A stretch of 64,000 nucleotides of DNA from the NCBI RefSeq assembly GCF_050948215.1, contig NW_027488640.1:496001-560000 (forward strand), read 5' to 3'. The position numbers and the translations under genes were made by a program. Shown in pieces: positions 56,231 to 64,000 of this stretch; position 1 is the first letter of the stretch, and each line of letters starts with the position of its first letter. The DNA comes from Halictus rubicundus (taxonomy: Eukaryota; Arthropoda; Insecta; Hymenoptera; Halictidae). The notes under the pieces were generated by a model. The model saw only the letters and a program-made list of their open reading frames with translations, ran no database searches and was not told the DNA's origin.

Positions 56231-56773
56231 CGGTCTTGAGAGATAAGGTAGTCACGTTTAACATTTTCTGTAAGCAAACGCATCGTTCTTCTAATGCTTA
56301 TACAAATGATTATCGCGTTATCTTTTAAGTTCTTAGAGTAGAGTTATAGGAATTAGCATGATGATAACGAAAGAGTGCCTTTTGAAGGTATTCTGAATTA
56401 TTATGTGAGTGAAGAAGCATTTCATCTTGTTATCTATTTTGCATCCGTTAGTTTGGAGTAAGGTACTTCGCTTAGTTATTTCTATGAATAATACTATCGG
56501 TGTGTTAGTTGTGACAATAGTGGTAGAAACATTCTGCTATGAAATTTTAGATATTTTTATTTAGATAGGGCCATAGTCTGATGGATTAGCATGCTTCTCA
56601 TATTGTTGCAGCAGTATCCTTCTAGCAAAAGGAATGTCCTATGATTTTTATTGGGGTAATTATTTTTTTACGCATTTGTATGGGTATGTATGAGTGTTTA
56701 TTTCATGAGGTATGTGTATGTTAGATAATATACTACGTTGAAGAAAATGTATATATGGTGGTGGGTGTCCTTG
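56231..56773. other. AT-rich spacer between accessory ORF and env
   Basis: No gene was recognised. It lies between two ORFs of the same minus-strand element and could hold the env splice acceptor and leader. Confidence 0.4.
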
Positions 56774-57199
56774 TCACCATCGGGTGATCACTTCCTGGGC
56801 GTAGCCCGTATGAATTAACCACCACTCGTCTGCATTCATCTCGAAGTGCTCCTCTATGCACTCGGTACAGTCGTATGCCTGGCGGACTCTTCCTAGTTGT
56901 AGGCCGCAGTCTCGGCATCTTGCGAATGACCGGGCCGTGTCTAGCTGGCACATAATATGCCAGCCGCCTTGTTCGTAATACCACTGCTCCCGCTGCGTTA
57001 GGCGGCCATAGCAGGTCCTACACAGCGTATGCTGATGGTAGATGTATGACAGCTCTTGCAACGGTACGACCACGCAATACAGATTTAGCAAGTTCCGGTA
57101 TGTTTCGGGGTAGTCGGTTGGCACCACCCCGTCTATTGGCCCGTAAAACTCTTCCAGTTCTTCCTCTTCTGGGCGGTAACTTGGCCTTGGAATGGGCAT
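56774..57199 (-). CDS. Cys-rich accessory ORF of the env-bearing Gypsy-type element
   Basis: An intact 141-residue frame lies between the integrase tail and env on the same strand. After a Pro/Glu-rich start it has CRTCYGRL near residue 60, a single Cys plus Trp region, CRDCGLQLG near residue 95 and CTECIEEHFE near residue 113. Three CXXC pairs with Trp/His suggest a zinc-binding fold such as a zinc ribbon or LIM-like module. Its survival as an open frame in an otherwise decayed element is notable. Function is not recognised. Confidence 0.55.
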   Translation of the reverse strand: MPIPRPSYRPEEEELEEFYGPIDGVVPTDYPETYRNLLNLYCVVVPLQELSYIYHQHTLCRTCYGRLTQREQWYYEQGGWHIMCQLDTARSFARCRDCGLQLGRVRQAYDCTECIEEHFEMNADEWWLIHTGYAQEVITRW

Positions 57200-57243
57200 G
57201 GTTTGTCATCGTCTGTCCTGTCGTCTTCCGTCGTATCGTATCG

Positions 57244-57546
57244 TTAGTCGGGTCTACGGTGTGCTAATTTTAGTTTATTTATGTGTAGCGTACAAGGATT
57301 TCCTTTGATTAGAATCTTTACATTTTGATTAGGTAGCATTTCTATAACCTTGTGAGGTCCAGTATACTGATCGCTGAATTTGCCTTTCACCGGTTCCTTT
57401 AACAAATATACGAGATCCGTTACCTTGAAGTTTTGTGGGTTAATTTTCTGATCATAGTAGTATTTCGATTTTGCTTTAGCGGCGTTCAGATTTTTAGATG
57501 CCGACAGTTGTAATTCCTTAATGGTCATATGCAAATCTCTTTGCAT
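57244..57546 (-). pseudogene. Gypsy-type integrase C-terminal end
   Basis: The 100-residue minus-strand frame ends GPHKVIEMLPNQNVKILIKG and LHINKLKLAHRRPD. This is the chromodomain-less C-terminal block of Gypsy integrases (GPHKV...H.NKLK). Upstream the frame is broken and then cut at 57568 by an LTR. It places the following Cys-rich ORF and env in a Gypsy-type, not BEL, element. Confidence 0.75.
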
Positions 57547-57567
57547 TGTTCACATACTGTTTTAGGT

Positions 57568-57809
57568 TGTAACGGTGCGCGTCTCGTGCGGGAAGCGCGA
57601 CGAGACGTGCGAGCCCTCCCCGGATTGGCTCAGCGACCAGGGTTCTTTGGGGAGGGGGGATAAGGTAATTCAATGAATACACTCGATTAACGGAGTAATA
57701 AAGAAAAGAGAAAACGTTTATTGATTATACGGTGTTTCCGGATTCCCCGTGGGTCCGGTCACGGTCGGTCCAACGCGGGAGTCCGCCTCTCGGCCGGCCT
57801 ATTATAACA
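57568..57809 (+). mobile_element. LTR-like fragment of the TGTAACG family
   Basis: Begins TGTAACGGTGCGCG immediately after Gypsy pol sequence, and contains a GC-rich start with a GTCTCGTGCG/CGCGACGAGAC inverted repeat. A possible end is TATTATAACA at 57809. No matching target duplication was found, so the right boundary is uncertain. Confidence 0.45.
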
Positions 57810-57918
57810 AAAAGAAATGGGAACCAATAGATTGGCTTCTTTTATTGGGTTGTTCGGAAAGTAATTTCGTTTTGTTTTATGAAAATGATTGACGATTTTT
57901 TTATAGCGAATAAATATT

Positions 57919-59458
57919 TTATTGAATTATATATTGTCCATTCTGGTCCAATACCTTTTGCCATCTTTCTGGCAGTAGCATCATTCCACGCTCATAAAAT
58001 GTTTGGTTTTTGGTGGCAAAAAACTCATCTAGGTGATTTTCGTCCTCCTCATTTGAAGTAAAGGTTTTACCGTCGAAAAAATTGTGACGGGTATCCGTCG
58101 GGGTGGAGGGAGTGCCGACTCAGCCGGCTGCCAGGGGTCGGTAGCGCCTCGAGGAGGAATAACTGGTAGTCGTTTTCTGGTAGAATACTCGTGTTTATTG
58201 TCCGTATTCTCTCTATGTACAGTGGGTGCCCACAGGTGGCGTGATTGCGGCGGTATCGCGGTGGTATCGCGGCGGATCGGTAGCGCGGCGGCGCGGTATC
58301 CCGGCGGCGGTGATATTGCCTCGACGTCGGGGAGTCGGTCAGGGGTCGCAGGACGGTCCCGCAGGCTTGCGCCCCTCGGGGGAGGGATTCCGGCCCGTTT
58401 GCACGGTGCCGGCTCGGACGAGTTTCCCGTAGGCTTGCGCCCCTCGGGGGGAGGGATTCCGGCCCGTTTGCACGGTGCCGGCTCGGATGAATTTCCCGTA
58501 GGCTTGCGCCCCTCGGGGGAGGGATTCCGGCCCGTTTGCACGGTGCCGGCTTGGACGAGTTTCCCGTAGGCTTGCGCCCCTCGGGGGAGGGATTCCGGCC
58601 CGTTTGCACAGTGCAGGCTCGGATACGGGAACGAGGGTGTCTGGCGGAAACGTTGGTTTCGGTAGGAACGGGGTGCGGTCGGGTTGGAGGTACAGCGGAG
58701 GTCTTATTCGGCGGTAGCTCTCGGTCTCGCATGCCTGGCCTCAACTGCCCCGATTGCTGCTTCTCGCGGCCTATTTATCCTTCCCACCGCCCACTTCCAC
58801 TCGCGAGCAGCCGACTCGTCGCGGCGGCCACCTCGCGGCCGCGACGGGAGGCTGTGCTCGGCCGCGGTCTCGGCGCGCTCGCTGGGAGTGGGGCGGTGGA
58901 AGGCGCGGTGTTAGGCGGGGAAGTCGCGGGCCTTCTATATACCCGTTACAAAATTTTGTAGAGACCGGAACAAGTAATAATCAGAAGGTGCCAGATCTGG
59001 AGAATATGGTTGGTGTGGCAGTATATCCTATCCAAGCTGTAGAAGCTTTTGGCAAGTTAACAAACTTGTATGAGATCTCGCATTATCTCGGTGAAACACT
59101 ACACCTTTTCTATTCATCAATTCTGGTCTCTTCTGTTTAAGTGAATCATTCAATTTGTCCAGCTGGTAAACAGTACACTACAGAATTGATCGTTGTGTTG
59201 ACCGGTAGAATCTAAAAAAAAAACGATTCCTTTAAAATCCCACCAAACAGATAGCATCACCTTTTTTTGATGAATATCGGCTTTCGAAGTGCTTTGAGCC
59301 GGTTCGTCTTTTTTACTCCATGATCTCTTGCGTGTAAAATTGTTGTAGACAACCCATTTCTCGTCCCCAGTGATGATGTGCTACAAAAATGGATCATTTT
59401 CTTGACGTTTGAGAAGCAAATCACAGACGTCAATGCGATGACACAAATTTGTTTCCGT
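57919..59458 (-). pseudogene. Mariner transposase C-terminal two thirds
   Basis: Minus-strand frames, with several shifts, read HHITGDEKWVVYNN near 59370, VMLSVWWDFKGIVFF near 59240, HRDNARSHTS near 59060 and YSPDLAPSDYYLF near 58985. Beyond the solo LTR they read FTSNEEDENHLDEFF and ERWQKVLDQNGQYI, ending at TAA 57919-57921. The three catalytic aspartates (TGDE, RDNA, SPDL) are all recognisable, but frameshifts and stops inactivate it. Confidence 0.85.
58083..58950. mobile_element. Solo LTR (868 bp), TSD AAAT, with internal tandem repeat
   Basis: Starts TGTGACGGG and ends CCCGTTACA, flanked by AAAT at 58079-58082 and 58951-58954 within the mariner transposase. A 68-69 bp unit containing GGCTTGCGCCCCTCGGGGG occurs four times, starting at 58363, 58432, 58501 and 58569. 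GC-rich, no coding motif. Confidence 0.82.
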
Positions 59459-60290
59459 TGTAACGGGAACGAAGGGTTGTGCTGCCCTCTCCTGGATGCT
59501 CGAGCACGCCAGGGTCTTTGGAGAGGGTAGCGGGATCGAAATAATTCGACAATGCTGGTTGGTCCGGCGTGGATCGGTGCGGTGTCCCGGCGAGAGATTC
59601 CCGCTGGAACCGGCGGCTACGGATAATCGTTAGTGGACGTCGGCTAATTAAGCAATTACAATTGATACTAAACCTAAACTTAAGACTAATCGCAGGAAGG
59701 CTATGGTACAGACGCGGATCGAGGCTTGGTTCGCGAAACGGCGGAAACGCAGAGCGATCCTAAATCGCGTACGGTACAGGCGCAAGCGGTTCTGGACCAC
59801 GAGGCAGCGGAAAGCGCGGGGCGCTTCTAAATCCCGTACGGTACAGGCGCGAGCGGTTCTGGACCGCGTGACGGCAGGAAACACGGAGCGACTGTGAATC
59901 GCGTACGGTACAGGCGCGATCGGTTCTCAATCGTGCGACGGTGGAGAGAATCGGGATACCCTGGGCTACGGATGGAAGCAGGAAACACCGCGGCTCAGCT
60001 ATTTTATAGTGAATCGTTGTTTCCCTCGTTAGTGCTGAGCTCGCGGGTTCGCGATTTGCCTCGTAGCCCGACCGGCGGGACGCCCGGCTCGCCGCCCTCG
60101 GCCCGACCGCGGTGTGGGTTTGCTTGCACACGGACGTAACCCGTAGTACTCGTTCCATCGACACCAGCGTGCTCATGCACACGCACGGACGTAACCCGTA
60201 GGGTGCGCGCTTACACGCGGCTGCGAGTGGTCTGGAGCTCGGAGAAGTGCCTCCGAGAGCTGCTCCAAGCCAACTCCGGTGCTGGCTTTT
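59459..60290 (+). mobile_element. LTR-like element of the TGTAACG family with 67-bp tandem repeat
   Basis: Starts TGTAACGGGAACG at 59459 and shares its first about 70 bp with the minus-strand LTR ending at 20517. A 67-bp unit with ACGGTACAGGCGC recurs near 59704 (diverged), 59771, 59838 and 59905. Towards 60120-60280 a CACACGGACGTAACCCGTAG repeat and a CGGCTGCGAGTGG block are shared with 19960-20050. The 3' boundary and target duplication were not found. Confidence 0.55.
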
Positions 60291-61239
60291 TTTCTTTTAA
60301 TTAAAGGAGTGTAGGGTGGAGGGGGAGTTCCCGGAGCTGGCGAGCCGAAGGCTTGCCAGCGGAGATTTCTCCACCCTGTGTGAGCTGCACGTGAGAGCCT
60401 AGGCTCTCTTATCAGCTGATTGCGTAAGAGTGGTGTTACCTATAGAGGTAGATGGATTGATATTCAATTGATTATAGTCCCGGGAAATTTGCAAAAACCC
60501 GGGAATTAATAGGAAAGAGATATGAGTAAGTGTGAGAGATGGAATGAGGATGCAATTAGGCCTGAGAATTCAAGCTAAATGTTGTTAGATTCTCCGTAGG
60601 GCTTGGTGACAAGTCCGCGGAGAGGGGGAGGAGAAAACACGAAAGACGTGAAGCTTGAATTTCACAAAGCGAATTCCGCGAAGCGTAGGTGTACATAGAG
60701 TGTAGAAGATAAAGCTAGAAGGAGGGAGGAAAGGGCATTTTGGCCCGGTATGGTAGTCTGTCCGGGGTATATTCCCCGGTTATGCGGAACAGAGTTATGC
60801 TCTTTAACTGAATAGTTAGAGATAATTTTTTCTATGTTGTTTGGGATTGGCTGTGCGTGGCGTCAGATCTCGAACGCGAGATCCACCGCGCCGCCCCACT
60901 ATTGGCAGGTGCTATTGTCGCCGCGAGATCGACGGTCGATCGACGACGAGTCGTGCCATAGGCTGTCACCGCCGGATCGATTATCGACGCCGCTAATAGA
61001 CTTCTAATTGGCCCGGGTTCAAATTCCGCCAAATCATCATTCCGGCGGTGATAGAAAACCGCTCGCGACTCGTCGACGATCAGATCGTTAGTTCATCTCC
61101 CAACGTCAACATCGCGAAATAGTTCTCTCAAATCGTTAAATAGTAGCTCAGACGTCGCGCGTCGTGGGACCGGTCTAGCTACATCAATTCGGTTTCGGGA
61201 TTCTCCTCAGCTCAGCTGAGAATAATCATAATTTCTCTC
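60291..61239. other. Unassigned DNA with several short hairpins
   Basis: No coding motif was recognised. Short palindromes include GAGCCTAGGCTC near 60397, CCCGGGAAATTTGCAAAAACCCGGG near 60479 and CCGGGGTATATTCCCCGG near 60762. GAGATCTCG-type inverted motifs occur near 60870 and 60925. It may be part of another decayed retroelement. Confidence 0.4.
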
Positions 61240-63907
61240 GGTTCATACATTTATTATAACCTGAAGTCCAACCGGTGGGCTTCGCATTGTACATATTCTT
61301 TGTAAAATTACTCAGTGTAAGTGACGGCCGTTCGACGGTAGAATAAAGTGCTCGTCCCGTACAGCATAGTTTATTTTCCGTCCCAATCCGTAACATATGT
61401 AATTACCCAGTAATGGTACGCTTGCGAGGATATGAAGTTCCTTGGTAGGGAACCGGCGATCCTTGTTGAGGATTAGATTCAGGATTTTGGATTGCACTCT
61501 TTGCGCTTTTATCCTGGTGCAAGTAGATAGGATTTTCCACCAAATGATCGATCCGTATGTGAGGGCAGGCCTGAGACACATTAAATAAGTTAGAATGCGA
61601 AGTTTAAGTGGCAAGTGAGATGCAGGAGAAATGAATGTTTTAAGTACTTGAAGAGCTCGAAGAGTCTTAGTGGAACGGCCAGTAAGAGCCGGTATCCAAC
61701 TGAGTCTATAGTCTAACATGACTCCGAGGTATTTGACCTTATTCATCCAGGCCACGGGTTCCCGGTCGATCAGAAACTGGTTACTATTTTTGAAGTTATC
61801 TAATTTAGGTTTACGTGACCTGGTGAAGAGAATAGCTTCGGATTTTGATGGATTAGGCAGTAGTTTTCAGTTTTTGAAGTAGTCAATAATGACGTCTAGA
61901 TATTTTTGAACTCGGCGAAAGAGAGCCAAGCGACTGTTTCTTGCAGATGAGGAGTAGATTGCAGTATCATCAGCATATAAGGCTACTTCGCCTTAGAGGA
62001 TGAATAATAATGGGCCGAGTACCGAACCCTGGGGTACACCAGTTTGACAATTATAAGTAATGGACTTATGCGCGTTGAACCATACATAACATGTGCGTTC
62101 AAGCAGGTAGGAATTTAGTAGTCTTAAGATTGAGTGGGTGCCAGACTGTATCAAAAGCTTTAGGTAAGTCTAAGAGAACCATGGCACTGTCTCGGCGTAC
62201 GTTAAGTCCGTGAGTAATGTGTTGGGTTATTCTGCCAACCTGGTGTATGGTGGAATGTCTCTGCCGAAAGCCAAATTTCTGATTAATGAGTAAGTTTTTT
62301 GTTTTGACAAATTCATCAATGTTGTGATATATGACTCATTCAAGTAGCTTGCCAGGTATTGGCAGAATACTAATTGGACGGTAGCTGGCTGGATCGGCAG
62401 AGGGTTTTCCTGGTTTGTGAATTGGTACAACTTTGGCGACCTTCCATGCGACTGGGAAGTAGCAGAATTTGAAAGAGAACTTGTACAGATAGTAGAGTTG
62501 ACAGAAAATTTTATGTGATGCGTTGGCCAGCATTGGTACAGTGATTTTATCGGGTCCAGGAGCTTTGCTGGATTTCATGTTGCGGACGAGGTCGAAGATT
62601 TCTGTCGTCTCGAGTAGACCATTCAAAGTCATCGTAGAAGGCATTGACTATCGTTTCGTACTTGGATGAAATTCGAGACGCTTCAAGATGGACTCTTGCA
62701 AAGGAGTTTGCTAGGGCATCAGATTTCTCATGATCACTATAGATTTTGTTTCCATTGACTTCTAGAACTGGAGTAAAGGAGGAGCGCTTTTTACCTAAAG
62801 AATGGTAAGTGTCCCAAAAGGTAGGGTCCGGTCTACTAAAGCACTGGAGCATTTTGGCCCAGGCTTGCTGTCTGATCGCAGATATTCGGGATCGAATCTG
62901 TCTGGTATATTCTTTGGCTTGATAGCAAAAGTACAGATCATTAGAGATCTGGTATAACTTGCGCATCCTTCTCCTAGTTTTTATAAGAGAGGTCAAATAA
63001 TCATCATTTGCCACTGCTTTTCTCCGAGTGGCACTCGGGGAGTTGGCAAGAGTTGAGTCCCTCATCGTAGTGTCCCGAAGGGATCTAAGCAGGAATGCAT
63101 TTAATGTTTCGATACATTGGTCAATGTCAGCTGTTGTATTGAATCTTGAGACAGTGTTCCAGGCAAGGGTACACTCCCTGTACTTGTCCCAGTCGGTGGA
63201 CATATAGAATAGAGATCCGGAAGAGGGATCAGTAGAAGAGGCTTTCGTAAGAGATACTGGCCTATGCAGCGTACCAAAGTGGTCCAAGGTAGCACACTTG
63301 AAGGAATACGGCAAATCTGTGATAAAGAAGTCGATTATTGACGGGACACACCGTGGCCTGGTGAAGGTGGGCGAGTCTGGAGCTATTATTGTGAAGTTTG
63401 ACTCAGTCTTGCATTTATAAAGGGTGGTACTGGCCTGATTAGCTCGAACATTGTTCCAAAGTCGGTGCTTCGCGTTCCGGTCTCCGCCAATTATATAGGG
63501 AGAACCGAAGTGTGTGATTAGTCCCAGGTCAGCCTCGATGGGGGGGGGGGGGGGGCATTGAGGTTTGAAGTAGACAACTCCGACCAGAATGGAGGGATGG
63601 TCAAGTCGGATGGCCAGGAATTCCAGATCGGTATGGTCTCGGACAACTGTAAATTTAATATTGTTGTTGATAATAATAGCAACGCCTCCCCTGCCGGTGG
63701 GCCGATCCTTTCGGATTACCGAGTAACCAGGGATATAGAAGTTAGTTTGCGGCGTGAGCCAAGTTTCTGTGACAAGAAAGATGTCGCATTCAAGGTTGTC
63801 AAGGTGTGCAATAATTTCGTTACGCCTCGGAAATACAGATTCGGCGTTCCAGGTGATAATATGTGGTAGTAAAGCCATTGCAATGCGATAGAATGGGAAG
63901 AAATGAA
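61240..63907 (-). pseudogene. LINE ORF2 (Jockey/CR1-like endonuclease-reverse transcriptase), decayed
   Basis: From ATG 63878 a 443-residue frame carries the endonuclease (ITWNAESVFPRRNEI, LVTETWLTP, GRGGVAIIINNNI, IGGDRNAKHRLWNN) and a linker. A frameshift near 62640 leads to the RT: SKAPGPDKITVPML, ASYRPISILPIPGKLLE, FGFRQRHSTIHQV, then TGVPQGSVLGPLL and YADDTAIYS (near 61965) across several stops. The thumb KVKYLGVMLDYRLSW and C-terminal region end at 61312. The canonical endonuclease SDH block reads GTLHRP, an active-site loss. A T-rich plus strand near 61250 gives AATAAA for the 3' end. A run of 14 G at 63541-63554 codes for prolines. Confidence 0.85.
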
Positions 63908-64000
63908 TTAGTCCAGATTCGAGATGATCTGGAGGAAGACTTGGAATTTTTGTGATTTAGTCGTGCACTGTTTAAGTTTATTGGCCAGGATTTCAGCAGT
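63908..64000 (-). CDS. LINE ORF1 C-terminal end (partial, runs off right edge)
   Basis: The minus-strand frame entering from the right edge reads AEILANKLKQCTTKSQKFQ and ends at TAA 63908-63910, 30 bp upstream of the ORF2 ATG at 63878. Placement directly before ORF2 on the same strand makes it the tail of ORF1. No zinc knuckle is inside the window. Confidence 0.6.
   Translation of the reverse strand, partial: TAEILANKLKQCTTKSQKFQVFLQIISNLD

Larger units (their letters stand above)
57845..59458 (-). mobile_element. Mariner (mauritiana-like) DNA transposon, truncated and interrupted
   Basis: The end TTGGGTTGTTCGGAAAG at 57845, preceded by TA, is a typical mariner terminal repeat. Transposase sequence follows on the minus strand up to 59458, where an LTR-like element cuts it. 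A solo LTR (58083-58950) with AAAT duplication sits within it. The other terminal repeat and the N-terminal third of the gene are missing. Confidence 0.85.

Noticed and set aside
58029..58961. Long repetitive frames (CKRAGIPPPRGASLR type)
   Set aside because: They translate the 68-69 bp tandem repeat of a solo LTR; no coding evidence.

Overview
The window reads as repeat-dense, heterochromatin-like DNA of an insect, possibly a hymenopteran such as an ant or wasp. The evidence is the element mix: R1-clade and Jockey-like non-LTR retrotransposons, BEL/Pao, an errantivirus-type Gypsy with an F-like env, Copia with the half-tRNA(iMet) primer site, piggyBac and a mauritiana-type mariner. No conserved single-copy host gene was recognised. 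The species is an inference, and nothing here looks bacterial.

Layout. 1-1813 (minus): ORF1 and the start of ORF2 of an R1-like LINE. 1814-4440: AT-rich DNA without a recognisable gene. 4440-11906: about 7.5 kb of degenerate TATCC-based satellite with higher-order repeats. 11907-18226 (plus): a 5'-truncated R1-clade LINE with tandem hairpins near its 3' end and a 2.2 kb LTR-like insertion at 15623-17830 (4-bp target duplication). 18227-18733: the same satellite in the opposite orientation. 18750-35600: two BEL/Pao remnants. The second was hit by a piggyBac element (21175-22238) and by a second LTR-like copy (22272-33027), which itself carries a nearly complete Gypsy/errantivirus (23359-32370), which in turn carries a long-inverted-repeat DNA element (27393-29193). 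This is a four-level nest with target duplications readable at every step. 36081-47041: a large inverted duplication of a Copia 5' part, a DNA transposon and tRNA-like sequences; a Jockey-like LINE (39559-45054) sits in one arm. 46130-48133 (plus): Copia gag-pol, cut by the 3' LTR of a minus-strand Gypsy-type element. That element has an integrase tail, a Cys-rich accessory ORF and a non-F-type env, and runs to 57546. Its env is split by a solo LTR (55073-55979) and by a two-gene DNA transposon (about 50452-54688). 57843-59458: a degraded mariner split by another solo LTR. 61240-64000 (minus): a degraded LINE running off the right edge.

The elements do not form one pathway; what links them is nested insertion. 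Recurrent motifs are LTRs with TGTNACG...CGTNACA-type ends, 4-bp target duplications and internal tandem repeats of about 67-70 or 141 bp. The least familiar pieces are the two-gene transposon (a broken transposase plus a divergent, spliced DUF4806-like gene), the Gypsy-type element with a Cys-rich ORF and a chuvirus-like env, and the R1 LINE lying between oppositely oriented satellite arrays. Almost every coding region is broken, so these are mostly fossils.
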